In this document: piece by piece, positions 44,881 to 57,408 of the stretch
Position numbering within the stretch: position 1 is the first letter of the stretch
Layout: each line of letters starts with the position of its first letter
Source of the DNA: Arctopsyche grandis
Lineage: Eukaryota > Arthropoda > Insecta > Trichoptera > Hydropsychidae
Direction of reading: 5' to 3'
NCBI RefSeq assembly: GCF_051622035.1
Contig: NC_135358.1
Location: 19,378,501-19,442,500 of the forward strand
Length of the DNA stretch: 64,000 nt
The notes under the pieces: generated by a model
The model's database searches: none
What the model was told of the DNA's origin: nothing
The model's input: only the letters and a program-made list of their open reading frames with translations
Translations under genes and position numbers: made by a program

Positions 44881-45329
44881 CACAGAATGCCAAAAACAAT
44901 GTGTTAGCGCTTTAAATCTCAGCACACATAGAAGAAAAAGCTGGGGACATGTTCGAAAGGAGTTTTGCGAAATGAAATTCACCCAAAAGACTACAATTTT
45001 AAATAAAAATTTAAATAATTGAGAAAATTTAACCTTGGAAGGCAAAAACACACTGAAAGGAACGGCACGGCACATCTTATTGGCTTCCAGTCAAGGAAGG
45101 GCGTTCCCAGTTCATTGTTTATTCAAGTTGCTCCTACATTTCTTCACCGTTATCTATCATTACAAGGATAAAATATCACAAAAACATTCCAGGGGGTGAT
45201 TTTTGAGACTGCGTGCCTCTGGTATGGCTAGGCTTGCTAGCGTTTTTTTGCATGTTCAAAAGTATCTAAAAGAAAAACACAAACTCTCAATGTGTTTTTA
45301 CACTTACGAATATAATACGGAGATAATAA

Positions 45330-46580
45330 CAGATCAACAAAAAACTTATATCTATAACTATAAAAATCAATGTTTGTCTGTTTGTGTGTCACGGGTACAC
45401 GACAATTGGTGCAAGTCCAAAAGGTTCAACGACAAAATGTACCCGAAAATTAGTGCACTGACAAAATGTACCCGCGACAAAATGTTCACGCGTCAAAATG
45501 TACCCGCGACAAAATGTTCACGCGACAAAATGTCCACGGAAATAATGTTCAATCGACAAAATGTTCAAAAATCCTAAATTTTTAATGGAAAAAGTAACTT
45601 TTTATTGTATTATATTTATCGATGTATATGGTACTTTTTATCGTATAGATCGCGGATGCTATTAAATTAGTATAAATTACAGGTGTTCTCAACCGTACCA
45701 ACATATTCTTATTTAAATTGACAATTACATTTTAAGCGAATGTCATTGTGACTCATTGAATATCATTTTAAAATGTCATTGAATTAATTTAAATGTTAGG
45801 GGTTCTTAGCCGTATCCAATATTTACTTATTTAAATTGAAAAAAAAAAACTTTCTAAGCGTATGAACTGCAGATTACATTGAATTAGTTTATATGGCAGG
45901 CAGTAAATTATTCATTTGAAATAAAGAAAATTTTGGAGACGGTTGAGAAGCCCTGCCATAAAAACTAATTCAATGTAATCTGCAGTTCATACGCTTTTCA
46001 ATTTAAATAAATAAATATTGGATACGGTTGAGAACACCTGTCATTTATACTAATTTAATAACTCCCGCGATGTATACGATAAAAAGTACCGGTACAAGAT
46101 ACCATATACATCGATAAATATAATACAATAAAAAGTTACTTTTTCCACTAAAATAGGAAAATTTAGGATTTTTGAACATTTTGTCGCTTGAACATTATTT
46201 CCGTGGACATTTTGTCGCGTGAACATTTTGTTGCGTGAACATTTTGTCGCGGGTACATTTTGTCGCGTGAACATTTTGTCGCGGGTACATTTCAGTGCAC
46301 TAATTTTCGGGTACATTTTGTCGTTGAACCTTTTGGACTTGCACCAATTGTCACGTCCCCGTGTGTCACGTATGCGTTCCTATACAATTCAATCGATTGC
46401 GATGAATCTTACAGGAGTTATTGTGTGTATGTCCGCGATGGTTGTTGATCATTGCTGTAATTTAATTTGATTATTAAGTATTAATTTGAAACTGAAGCAT
46501 TCACTTATCGAACACATCGAGAAACGGGAACGGGAATTGCATGCGCTATTGTGGCATTGCAACGCATGCCGGGTTCAGCA
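45330..46580 (+). repeat. Dispersed repeat interrupted by the 1-kb foldback
   Basis: Outside the foldback, 45340-45392 plus 46370-46575 form one repeat of the kind AAATCAATGTTTGTCTGT..TATGCGTTCCTATACAATTC..GATTGCGATGAATCTTACAGGAGTTATTGTG, ending ..GCAATGCC/CGGGTTCAGC. The part 46405-46575 is similar in reverse complement to 7613-7990 plus 6480-6490. Class unknown; Helitron-like or a LINE-derived non-autonomous repeat are both possible. Confidence 0.6.
45393..46360. mobile_element. 968-bp foldback element with tandem CGACAAAATGT repeats
   Basis: The two halves are inverted copies: 45393-45690 pairs with about 46055-46360, and inside them a further imperfect inverted pair (about 45680-45900 with 45955-46060, sharing GAACTGCAGATTACATTGAATTAG) surrounds the centre. 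Each arm has tandem ~14-bp units of the type GACAAAATGTWCMCGC. GTGTGTCAC flanks it at 45384-45392 and 46361-46369, a 9-bp target duplication. Removing the element and one GTGTGTCAC restores a continuous run of the dispersed repeat it landed in (TGTTTGTGTGTCACGTATGCG). Its terminal 17 bp (GGGTACACGACAATTGG and GGGGACGTGACAATTGG) match the type seen in the 7-kb element. No coding capacity. Confidence 0.9.
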
Positions 46581-46659
46581 AGTAAAATATGAATATTAAA
46601 TTAAATATATTTAAAAGGTATTTGAAAAAAATTTCACATTTCTTTTAATTTTTTTTAAT

Positions 46660-47560
46660 TTAATAACTTCTTCTTCGCCTTGTCCGCATCCGGACGTTGG
46701 CGACCACCTCGTCGATTATTTGAATATATCCGCATCGGTCTTCAGCGGCTCGGAACAGATCTTCGGCGCTCATATCGGTCCACATGCGCATGTTTCGAAG
46801 CCAAAATAACTTATTCCTGCCAATCCATTTTTTTCCTTCTATTTTCCCCACGGTTATCAAACGGAGAAATTCGTATTTTAGACCTCGTATCATGTGTCCG
46901 AGGTACTCCATCTTTCTCCGCTTGATGACAGAAACAAGTTCCCTGCCTCTCCCCATCATGCCGAGGAAAGCTTCGTTTGATATCTTTTTGGTCCACGGAA
47001 TCTTCAGCATACGCCTATAGACCCACATCTCAAAAGCTTCGATGCGGCTGATCATCTTGGTCTTCAGAGTCCACGTCTCACATCCGTGTAGTAATACTAT
47101 CCAGACGTAGCTCTTCGCGAATCTCAACCGCGTATGAAGATTGAGATGCTTGTTTGTAAGCGCCGCCTTCATTTTTTTACAAATGCTGTTCTAGCCATCT
47201 CGATGCGGATTCTTAGATCTTCATCTGGGTCCATCTCTTCATTCAGCCAGGTACCCAGGTATTTGAATCTTTTTACTCTTTCTATCACCTCTCCATCCAA
47301 GGTTAGATTCCCGGTGTCTGTTTGCATTCTATCTACTATCATAAATTTTGTCTTCTTTAGATTTATGCGCAGACCTCTTCGATTGCTTTCTTGATGTACA
47401 CGGTCTAGATATCTTTGCAGGTCTGCTAAATTTTCAGCGACTAGTGCCGTGTCATCGGCATATCTTATATTGGTGATCGACTCGCCGCCCACCTTGATGC
47501 CCTCCGCCTCTTGGAGAGCATCGTGGAAGATGGATTCGGTGTAGGTGCTAAAAAGAGTTA
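46660..47560 (-). pseudogene. RTE-like LINE fragment: reverse transcriptase C-terminal half, frameshifted
   Basis: The minus strand reads LFSTYTESIFHDALQEAEG, then IRYADDTALVAENLADLQ..., LRINLKKTKFM and FKYLGTWLNEEMD. After a shift in an A-run at 47169-47175 it continues LTNKHLNL..., LLHGCETWTLKTKMISRIEAFEMWVYRRMLKIPWTKK, and EYLGHMIRG..GKIEGKKWIGR. The YADD active site and the GCETWTL tail domain mark an RTE/BovB-type element. The 5' part (endonuclease, RT fingers) is missing beyond about 47560, and the A-run frameshift splits the frame. Dead 5'-truncated copy. Confidence 0.9.
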
Positions 47561-47684
47561 ATAACTTAAAATGCCAAAACCCATGCGATGATATATGTAT
47601 AATAGGTACAATAAAAAATCATCTAAAGAAGATTATCGGGCGATCCCATTCGTGAAAATTTCCATTTTGAGCTGTGCTTGAATA

Positions 47685-48060
47685 TCAACAGTGAAAGTTA
47701 GCGGTCACTGTAGCCGAAAGTGAACCCAGACCTTTAGTATACACATACATATGTACATATGTAGACAGTGGAACGAGCAAAGGCTCACGCGATACAAACT
47801 GCCACACGTGGCGTGAACAACTGGCAACTAGTGGAGCTTCATAAGCTGGCAGATTTGAACTCGAAGCTTTGGATCGATGTTCTGGTCGTCCGCCCTTGAC
47901 TCTGTAATTGTCGCCGCGAAAGCTCACGACCTCGATGAGCTTCCGCCAGTGGGCGGCCGCGATCGTGAGCTTATTTACGGTCGACACACTCTGTTCCTGC
48001 TATGCAAATAGATGGAGAGGCGCGTCGAAAGCTCTAAACAATCCTAGGCGGTCGTACTAT
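47685..48060. other. GC-richer segment, weak minus-strand open frame
   Basis: 100 codons are open on the minus strand (47987-47685: MSTVNKLTIAAAHWRKLIEVV..). The left third is a TACATA microsatellite, so at most the first ~75 codons could be real. CpG-rich like the other candidate 5' exons, but no recognisable protein and no convincing donor. Confidence 0.2.
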
Positions 48061-48499
48061 GAATGACGATGCAGATGCGCATCCTCCAGCGAATTCTCCA
48101 CTCGCATGTACACATGTAGATAAAACATGTACGTACACACATCCGCAAACAGTTATGACCAATTTAATTTTAATACGAGATACATACATACATGTGTGTA
48201 TATTCTGGTTAAGGGTGAGGAACGCGTGCGTGATGATATCTGATGATGACTATAATTATGTATATATTTGCTTATTTAATACATGTAGTGATAATGCTCA
48301 TTAGAGTATGTGGTATATATGTTTGAAGACAAATCTGCATTTGCGCTATTTTTCAAAACTAATTAGATAAAAGTTGGAATTCTCGAAAGAGTGGACCCTC
48401 TAGGCTCGGAAGCGAGGCTGGGTCGACCCGCTCCTTCCTGTCATTGGTTGCTCTTTGCGACTACTCTAGTATTGCCGTGCTCTGAATTAACTCGACTTT

Positions 48500-48567
48500 T
48501 ACCTGATGAAATACTCCGACATATACTGCCTGGTTCGCATATCATTTCGGACGGTTGGGTGCGTACG

Positions 48568-48575
<8 letters not shown>
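48500..48575 (+). pseudogene. Possible ISXO2/Merlin-type transposase fragment
   Basis: The frame reads TRLLPDEILRHILPGSHIISDGWVRTEI before entering (TA)n. I recognise the pattern ..I...V.PGS.IISD.W..Y of the ISXO2/IS1595-like DDE domain used by Merlin transposons, including the catalytic-type Asp in IISD. The match is short and is interrupted by the microsatellite. Confidence 0.35.

Positions 48576-48646
<71 letters not shown>
48574..48646. repeat. (TA)n microsatellite, first of three in the LINE-tail block
   Basis: Pure TA run. Further TA runs lie at 48774-48918 and 49030-49093. Confidence 0.95.
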
Positions 48647-48899
<253 letters not shown>

Positions 48900-48918
48900 G
48901 TATATATATGTATGTATG

Positions 48919-49025
48919 TCTAAGTCAAACTCTTTGGGTCTATCGGCTTTGCCGACTCTCCCAAGTATGGTAAATAAATAAGCGAAAAACTTGTGCTTAA
49001 TAGATTTTTAATGCAAATAATCCAA

Positions 49026-49097
<72 letters not shown>

Positions 49098-49205
49098 CTA
49101 AGTCAAACTCTTTGGGTCTATCGGATTTGCCGACTCTCCCAAGTATGGTAAATAAATAAGCGAAAAACTTGTGCTTAATAGATTTTTAATGCAAATAATC
49201 AAATT
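48919..49205. repeat. Two copies of a 110-bp LINE-tail unit separated by (TA)n
   Basis: GTCTAAGTCAAACTCTTTGG..GCCGACTCTCCCAAGTATGGTAAATAAATAAGCG..AATAGATTTTTAATGC is found at 48919-49029 and 49097-49205 with a few changes. The TCGGCTTTGCCGACTCTCCC..TAAATAAATAAG part resembles the LINE end at 24512-24560. Confidence 0.75.
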
Positions 49206-50729
49206 ACTGGCCTGTAATTTAATCACGTATGCATTAAGCATGACAAATTGTTGAAAGGTGTTTTCAGAGAACATAGTTTGTCGTGACGAATTAACAATGG
49301 ATCGATAAATTTGCACCACTTGTCGTCTAAGAAGTGATAAGAAAAACGAAAAATTACATTTACAATTTCAAGCTTTATATTTGAACACGCTCGAGTTGAC
49401 GAATAACTGCGGCTAGAGTTCATTTGTTGATACAAAATCGTTGTATCCATATTATGTATGTAAAAACGTTGTACCTACATATCATATTATATTATGAAAA
49501 AAGCTTAAATCTCCACGAAAAACCTCTAACACAAGCCTTTTGTTATGCTAGGTTAAAATATGCATGATCACCATTGAAACCAATCGCTAACGAAGGAATT
49601 TATGTAAATGATTTAGTATCATACAACTATTTTAAAAATCTGGATTCAAGTTTTGAGATTAAAATTTATAAGCGCATCTGATGATATAATGCGATAATAT
49701 CGGTATCGAACCGGTCGATCGTACTACCGTACAGGTTTTCCAAGTTTTGTTCATTACACATTTCACATATTAGATCCTTAATAAAATTGAACGTATCCCA
49801 TAAAAAAAACTCAGAACATATCATAAAATCGATAGATATGTACATACACATGTACATACATAGATACATACATTGGAGTCCGTGTACTGAACAACCACTT
49901 AATTCGTCATGTCATTGCAATGGTCGGTGTTCGCAAGACCATGAACTTCGACATTGTCCTTCATGGAATCAGGATTTATACATGATTGACCCTAGACTAT
50001 AATGATGAGTATTCTTTAAAAAAGTTTCCGCTTAAGTAGAACGCAAACATTAGAGCGTTAATTTTTTCAATATTCGCCATTTGAATGTGTGAAATTTAAC
50101 AGGATGTCGTCTGTGTGCTAAAATGATACTAAAATATATTTCATCATAATCCTTACTCGCTGATTAAATAATAACTGTACAAACGGCAATGGATATGCTA
50201 AATCAAAAAAAGTCGATTCAACTATTGCGAAGTAGTGTTAAAAAGTCGATAAGATTTATTGCGCAATAATCTACACATTGGGACGAGTTTAGGGTGATTA
50301 ACGCTCCTAATATATATACGCTACAATTAAAACGCCCGATACTAGTCCGTTATTTTTTTATATATATATACAGCTGTATCGAATCATTAACGAGCTTTTA
50401 TTGCCGCTTTAGCTTATCTTAAATTCGCAAAGCTTTCCGGGATGTCGTGCGTGTTTTTGGCGATGTCGTAAATTAGAAAGCGATCGAGAGGATATTTGAC
50501 GGGCGAATGTGATACATTACTGCTCAATAAAATGATATATAATTGCTTCGGTCACAGTAATCAAATATACGTGTTTTTGCATGCGTGTGGGCGAATTAAC
50601 AAAACGGTCTCGATGAAAAAGCCTAAAGCAAGTAGTGTGATGTTACGCCATAGAGGCCACAGTAGCAGTTTTGAATAAGACCAAGATGAGGCGACCTGAT
50701 ACGATACTACGCGATAAGGTAGCATTGTA

Positions 50730-51470
50730 CCATCTCATCAGTATCATTATTTACAGCCATTCACCATCCTCAGCTGGGTGAAGGCCTGTCCAACACGCTT
50801 CCACTCATATCTGTTTTACGCAACTCTCACCCATCTCAGCCCATACATTTTCCTATTTTATTCTACCCATCTTCCTTTCGAACTTACTTTTAACCTTTTA
50901 CATTCTCTCGGGTACAATTCTAGCACTTCGTTTGTCTAACTTTCATCCATTCTTCTAGCTACATGATCCGCCTATTGCCATTGTCATTATTGTCACCCAC
51001 GTATTCTGCTTCCTATATTTTCTCTTTATACCGAGCATGCAGTGTTCCACACTTCTTAGAGTGCACTGGACTTTGTGTAGCATCTTGGCGTTCGATGTCC
51101 AAATTTCACACCCATAAGCCATCACTGGCAAAACACATTGTTTAAAGATCTGTTTTTCAGCAAAGTAACATTTTTTAATTTAAAACCGGCATTCATGCGT
51201 CCAAATGCACTTCTTTCCTAATTTCATACGTCTCTTTATTTATTCATCTTTACTACCGGATATATCTATTACTTGTCCTAATTATCGATAATTACTGACT
51301 ACTTCTACCATTTTATCATGTAATGAAATGCCAGGTATGCAATAACTGTTGAACATTGGTTTATTCTTATCTACGTTAATTCTTAATCCTCCTTTCCTAC
51401 TTTCCCTGTCCAACTGTGTTAGTTTGTTGAGAAAGTCAGCTGGATCGCGATCTATTAATACTACATACAT
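50730..51470 (-). pseudogene. RTE-like LINE fragment, second family
   Basis: On the minus strand, LTQLDRESRKGGLRINVDKNK..MFNS at 51460-51340 is the region after YADD. Further on, IFKQCVLPVMAYGCEIWTSNAKMLHKVQCTLRSVEHCMLG at 51150-51030 is the tail domain. The 3' end (GGAAGCGTGTTGGACAGGCCTTCACCCAGCTGAGGATGG, near 50800-50760) is the usual terminus of this class. Several stops and frameshifts show it is dead. Confidence 0.8.
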
Positions 51471-51482
51471 ACATACATACAT

Positions 51483-51640
51483 TTTATTATGTTTTTATTA
51501 TGTAATTTACTTAAATGGGTATTTTACTATTTTTTCTTTTATTGTTATTTTTATATTATAAGATTTCATTATATGTTTTTATTATGTAATTTACTTAAAT
51601 AGGTTTTTACCTGTATAATTAAATAAATAAATAAATATCT
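51483..51640 (+). repeat. T-rich LINE-tail-like sequence with ~75-bp duplication
   Basis: TTATGTAATTTACTTAAAT occurs at about 51498 and 51582, each followed by a T-rich run, and the segment ends in AAATAAATAAATAAATA. This is consistent with a decayed LINE 3' tail. Confidence 0.4.
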
Positions 51641-52483
51641 AATGTGCCGGGTGAAATGTTCCCGTTTCCAATCGCGTTGCTTCACTACGTGTTCAACTTA
51701 TGTATGTATGTAAGTACGATAATATGAAAGTTTATATACATTTGATCTGTAATAAAATACTGCAAGTAAATCTTAAAGACTTGAATAATATTATAGTTTT
51801 ACGTTGGCATCATAAATACTAAAAGTTAATACTTGTACATTGTACATATACATATGTATGTATATTTAATACGGTCTGCAAAGAACCCACTCAACTGCGA
51901 CTTTTCAAGAAAAAATAAATAAATAAAAAAATCACCAAAGTGACTTATCGCCATCTTCGTGGCACCGTATCGTCTCGATTGTTTCCTCACGTACCCTCGC
52001 ATGAATAGATTGATTTCGTTGTTAATTGAATCGAACCCAGCGACAAGAAGTTACTTTTTTGAAACGTACGTGTCATTTTTTCAATCCCCTTCCTTTACCA
52101 TTCTTTCAGATGTTAAGTTTTTTTATCGACGGATGGAAGAAACTCCTTACTCGGCGACAACCGTGGTCAATTGTCGCACACGAACTTGACAGTATGGGAA
52201 GCTGCGCACCCGCCACGTACTAATTCAATTTGTAATCACTTTTTATCCCAGCACGATTATTTATTATTGATTTTCTTTTACTTTGTCTATGTACGTAATA
52301 ACAATATACGAAGTTTTGTTTTTAATAGCATTCGCGACATGCGATCGCATGTGATACAATAAAAATATGTTAAGAAATATAACAATGAACTCCTAAGAGG
52401 ACAAAAAACAGACTTGTCGACAGATAATCTCTATCAAATTGTCTGCCGTAGCGGTTTCTTAGAAACTTGCAACACATTATATT

Positions 52484-53350
52484 AAACAGGCATCGACAAC
52501 CTATGACCCGTGGGTCACCAAGTGACCATATTTAACAATTTCAAGTGACCCACTTAAGTTAGCCGATTAAGGCTAAAGTTTTTACTTTATCTATGTACGT
52601 AGTAACAATAGATGAAGTTTTCAAGATTTTGACTGATTCGAACTCGGAATCGATTACTGATCACGTTTTCATGATCTTGAAAAAATGTGTGTGTCTGTGT
52701 ATTTTGGGGATTTTTTGAACACCGTTAGTCCTATCGAACTGAAACTTAGTATCGGTTACTGAAATTCTTATCGATACGACTTAATTTTTTTTTTCATATA
52801 ATAAATACCAAAAAAAAAAATATATACATATATTTAAATTTATTTTAATAAATTGAGGATGGAATGAAAAAGGTTATTAAGATCGTAAAAAAATATAATA
52901 GCACGAGATTGTATCAACAAACAGACGCTTCAAAGAATTTTTGAAGAAATTGAATCTAAATGTGAAGATTTGCTGTTACATATGCTGATTAAGTCGAGGC
53001 AAAGTTCTTAAGAGAGTGGATTTGTAGAGTGGTTTGATGACATACAAATATTTCTTAACGAAATCGATAAAAATGATCGCGAACTCAATGATAAACAATG
53101 GTTTTTAAGACTTTTGTTCTTAACAGACATAATGAACCATCATATATAATGATTTAACGAACGACACAATTTTGTCTCTTAATAAAAACGAGTAATTTTA
53201 GTCGCTTAATAAAAACTTATCTTCAATTATCTTAATTCACGAAAAAATTGTTTTCCAATGAAAGTACCCACTGACCCGAAACATCTTCTTAATAGCCACA
53301 TTTTGGTTGATTTTGACTCGCAGCCAAAAAAAGTTACCGACGCCTAATAT
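52484..53350 (+). mobile_element. Decayed hAT element with transposase remnant
   Basis: The ends CAGGCATCGACAACC (52487) and GTTACCGACGCCTA (about 53333-53346) are inverted. In the plus strand, 52910-53145 reads LTNRRLQRIFEEIESKCEDLLLHM, a stop, then FVEWFDDIQIFLNEIDKND.ELNDKQWFLRLLFLTDIMNHH, which resembles the QWL.DLAFL.DIT.HLN region of SCAND3/GTF2IRD2-like hAT transposases. Several stops interrupt it. The left terminal part also hosts the dispersed repeat at 52595-52783. Confidence 0.65.
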
Positions 53351-53713
53351 AAAGCCATTAATATATAGTAAGTACACAAAGTTAAGGTGCGGACACAGAT
53401 AGTGATAAGCGGCACGTGTTTTTGTTTTTTTAGATAATTTGCATGCCTGTCTAGTCTGTAGCGTCGCGATCCTTATCAAAACTCATTCCCTGGAGTGTTT
53501 TCTGTAATATTTTTTTCCTTGTATTGACATAGATTTGGTAGTAATCGATAAAGGTGATTCCCATATTTGAAAAAATGTAAGAGAAACTTGTCGAAATAAT
53601 AGGATCGTACGAATTAACAATGATATTAAAACAGCTGGAATCTAGGTAAGCATACCATGCCGCACTTTTAAGTGTGTCCTTACCATTACTATGCAACTAT
53701 GTACATACATAGA

Positions 53714-55024
53714 CAGTGGCGGACTGGGACTGAAATTAGTGCATGCCAGGAGTCAAAGGGGGCCCACCCAGGGTTAAAAAAAATTATCCCCCCCCCCCTT
53801 ATAACAAAATTTTCTTCTTTCCATCACGCTAAAAATCAAGGGTAAAAAAAATTTTTTTTTTCAAAAATGGGAATAAACAAATTTAAGTACAAGAAAAATG
53901 GCAAAAGCAAAATAGATCCATAAATTACATTGTATATTTCTCATTAACCCTTGTCCTAGGTAAATAGAATGCATCATAAAAGAATGCGGCATAAAAGGGG
54001 CTTTTACTTTCGGTAGAAAACAATCGGGGACCTCATTTCAGCTTTTTCTTGGGGGGCGCAGGCAAAGATTGGTCAAATTGAATTTTTTTTCAAAAAATCT
54101 TTTTTATATCGGAATAAAAATGGAAAATATTCTTTGCATACACCTTATTGAGTTATAAAATATGAAAAAAATAAGCATATTTTTGATAAAATAATTATAA
54201 AAAAATATTATGTAAAGAGTGAAAAAAGCGCCGCAGGCGAAAATTTTTTTCTAAATATCTTCACATGGTCAACAAAAATCGACCATCAAACTGAGTCACT
54301 AAAAAACTATCAATTAACTTAATTTCTACCGACTGTCTTTTCACTTTATCTATGTACATACATACATACATATGTACGTAATAACAATAGATAAAGTTTT
54401 GTGATCATGCGAAAATCGGGATTTTGGGGAGGGGGCCCCTATCCTATATTTCTATATACATGGATGTGTCTAGATTACGAATAGATTTTATATTCGGAAA
54501 CTGTTTAAAATTGTGTATTTAAATCTTACTATATCGTCGAAGTATAATCAAATGTTATTTTGAAAGTATGAAGTAAATTTAAATCGCTGGTTGATGATGA
54601 ATCGTCCTATCAAAATTGTTTTAAGCAATTCAGTTTATATTATTCACGGAAATTTGTTTATTCCCATTTTTATTTCAGTAGGTAGTTGTTACATAGGTAT
54701 TGGTATATGCATAATCTTGAGGTTGGAAATAGGCCCGGCAAAAGGGCCCACGCAAATGTTGAAACTTACATTTCGAGCCTAATAAAAAAAGTTAACCGAT
54801 CCTTGGGCTGTTAAAGCAGGTATTAGTTGTTTATGTATATCGTAAGAAATTTGTTTTGTTGAAATACCCAAACTTTAGGTCCCAAAGTGCAATATCCTAT
54901 AAATTTTTACACACGTGAAATAGTTACAAAGTTATTTAATTTTACTGAGGGCCCATATTTTCTAACAGATAGTGGGGCCCACATGCCATCGGGCATGTTC
55001 GCTTGTATGGCCAGTCCGCCACTG
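53714..55024 (-). mobile_element. Non-autonomous hAT element, copy 2, inverted, with 8-bp target duplication
   Basis: Same family as 32651-33792 in reverse orientation: it starts CAGTGGCGGACTGGG and ends GGCCAGTCCGCCACTG. TACATAGA flanks it (53706-53713 and 55025-55032). It is longer because about 70 bp of another repeat (54345-54414, TTTATCTATGTACAT..GATCATGCGAAAA) sits inside. Confidence 0.9.
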
Positions 55025-55032
55025 TACATAGA

Positions 55033-56332
55033 TACAGCTCTTTTTCACAATCTAATAGAAGCTGATTGCAGTTGTGTTCGTTGCTTTTCATACACTCAAA
55101 ATATGATCAAATAGTGGACTATTTCGTTCTGAATTCATTAAAATCAGTTAATAAATTAACTTTTTGAACAATGAATTTGAACATTTGTACGTACATATAA
55201 TATGTAATAATGAAATTTTGATTTTTATTTACAAATGTGATTTCAAAATTTTATTATTTAGTAATTTCATGTTCGATAAGCGACTCCCTGTAACAAAGTA
55301 TAGATGTCTATGATCAGGTTGTTAGAGACCTTTCGATAGATGAGACGGCCGACAAATCGATCTGTCTGCGATAGCACTAAGCAATACTATTATTAATGAT
55401 GTTTTGTATTCGATAAAAAAGGATGGTAAGCAATTTGGTAGTATTATTGTGACTGGATTGAAATCGATTACATTATGTTTTCGCATGCGAGTGCTTTTCA
55501 TTTTAAATCTACACAAGTCGAATCAAATGTAATTAAACATGAATGTGAAATTAACAACAGTATGTATAATACATCAACTCGAAAATGCTGAATAATCGAA
55601 CGACCGAATACCAAAACGTAGTTAGACATCGCATGTATGTATGTATGTGGTAGGTACTGGACGCGGTGATCATTATCAAAATTTCAATTAAAATATTTGA
55701 TCGAACGAACGAGTGTGCCAAAAGAAATTGTATGAGCGTACTATGTATGTAAAAGGAGAAAAAAATATATAGTGCCGCGTGCCACAAATGACTCTTGCAA
55801 ATGTCGGTATGTAAAGACGTTTATGAGTGGGGTTGTTCAAAAGCTACTATTGTGTTGTTTGATTGTACCGAGAAATTCCAGACACACCGCTGTGCATCTC
55901 GAGATTTCAATAAAAATCGATTCAGATCGTATACGAAATTCGCAATAGTGAACATGTTGATTTTATAAATATAAATATAACGTAATGCTTGAATAATGAA
56001 GGAAAATCGTTCAGAGAAAATTTTTGTGACTGGTATTATAAATTTGACATTACTAGATCAATTATTCATTATATATGTATAGCTATTGAACTAATTGTAA
56101 ATCTATTATAAATAAACTACATAATTGCGAATTCACTAAGGATATTATGCAGTTATAGTATCCTTCACTTCCTTAGGAAAAGAGTTCGAATGTTACTATG
56201 TACGTACAATGTACAAATGTCCATACATAGATAAACTATAATATAAATGTATATAGACAACTTATAATATTAACGTCAATAAAATAGAAATTATTCGTAT
56301 TATATAATGTTACTATAAACGCATCCTTTTTA
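55033..56332. other. AT-rich intergenic DNA
   Basis: No element or gene recognised. Frames up to 78 codons occur, none protein-like. Confidence 0.4.
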
Positions 56333-56452
56333 AGTTCCGGTTCCGGATTCCTATTTCAGTTCCGGATCCCGACTTTTTTTTCAGTTCCGGAACCAGATTA
56401 CTTTTTCAGTTCCGGATCAGGATTATTTTTTCAGTTCCGGTTCCCTCATATA
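56333..56452 (+). repeat. CAGTTCCGG minisatellite
   Basis: Five to six units of about 30 bp, each TTTTTCAGTTCCGG(A/T)(T/A)CC, run from 56333 to 56452. They border an AT-rich repeat on the right. Confidence 0.75.
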
Positions 56453-56635
56453 TTTATATATAAAACAAAAACGTTAATTTCTGATTGGCTGTCATTAAAT
56501 TATTTATTTTTTGATTCAAATAAATTTAATAAAAAAACAAATGAATGTTTATTATTAGATTAGCCATGTTTAAGCGGTTCATATTATAAATACCAAGCGA
56601 AGCCGGATAAAACCACTAGTATAATATAATAATCT

Positions 56636-56812
56636 TCTCCTTCTTCTCAATGCCCTGTCCGCATCCGGACGTTGGCGACCACCTCCTCGTCGATTATTTG
56701 AAGATATCCGTATCGGTCTTCAGCGGCTCGAAATAGCTCTTCGGTGCTCATATCGGTCCACATGCGCATGTTTCGAAGCCAAGACAACTTTTTTCTGCCA
56801 ATCCATTTTTTA
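56636..56812 (-). pseudogene. Second 3'-end fragment of the same RTE-like LINE
   Basis: 177 bp nearly identical to 46668-46842 (GTCCGCATCCGGACGTTGGC.., CACATGCGCATGTTTCGAAG, CCAATCCATTTTTT). It encodes the last residues of the RTE ORF on the minus strand and is cut off abruptly at 56812. Confidence 0.85.
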
Positions 56813-57163
56813 CCTCATATAATAATAAACATTTTAATAAAAAAGAGGTTTCATCCAGTGATTAAGTAATGTGCATTTACACAAAAAATGTTTATTTTAT
56901 AATATTATGTCAATAAAAAGTTATAAAATAATCAAATATGATATTTTAAATTTAATTAATAAAAATTAATATTTTTCCATGATACCATTACGGGTTGCCC
57001 CTGAACGAAACTTTATTATTACGGTACGGCATTAAACTCACTAAATTACACATAAAGGGTCTTCCAATAGGAACTTCTGAACTTTGACAGTTGATAGCGG
57101 TCATATTGTTGAAGTGACATCTGTCAAATTGGCTGTCATTTATTCCCGGGATCCCGGGATCCC

Positions 57164-57212
57164 GGGATTGGAAGCCTTAGCATCAACGTAACCACCGAGA
57201 TATACTGATGAA
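57164..57212 (-). mobile_element. SINE 5'-end fragment
   Basis: Minus strand ATCAGTATATCTCGGTGGTTACGTTGATGCTAA resembles the A-box end of the SINEs at 11819 and 14054. The rest of the SINE is missing. Confidence 0.5.
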
Positions 57213-57408
57213 AATTTTCCAAAATGACATCACACTATGTAAGTATAGTAGAACGTCGCGTAAATAAGCGGCAAAAGATAAATGGAAACGTCAACGATAA
57301 AACAATCTATCGAAACACAACGTTTTCTCTTAAAGGCTGTGGCAAATATGCACTACTATACCTATACATACATAGTTACTCACATGTGTATGTATGCATA
57401 TATACTAC

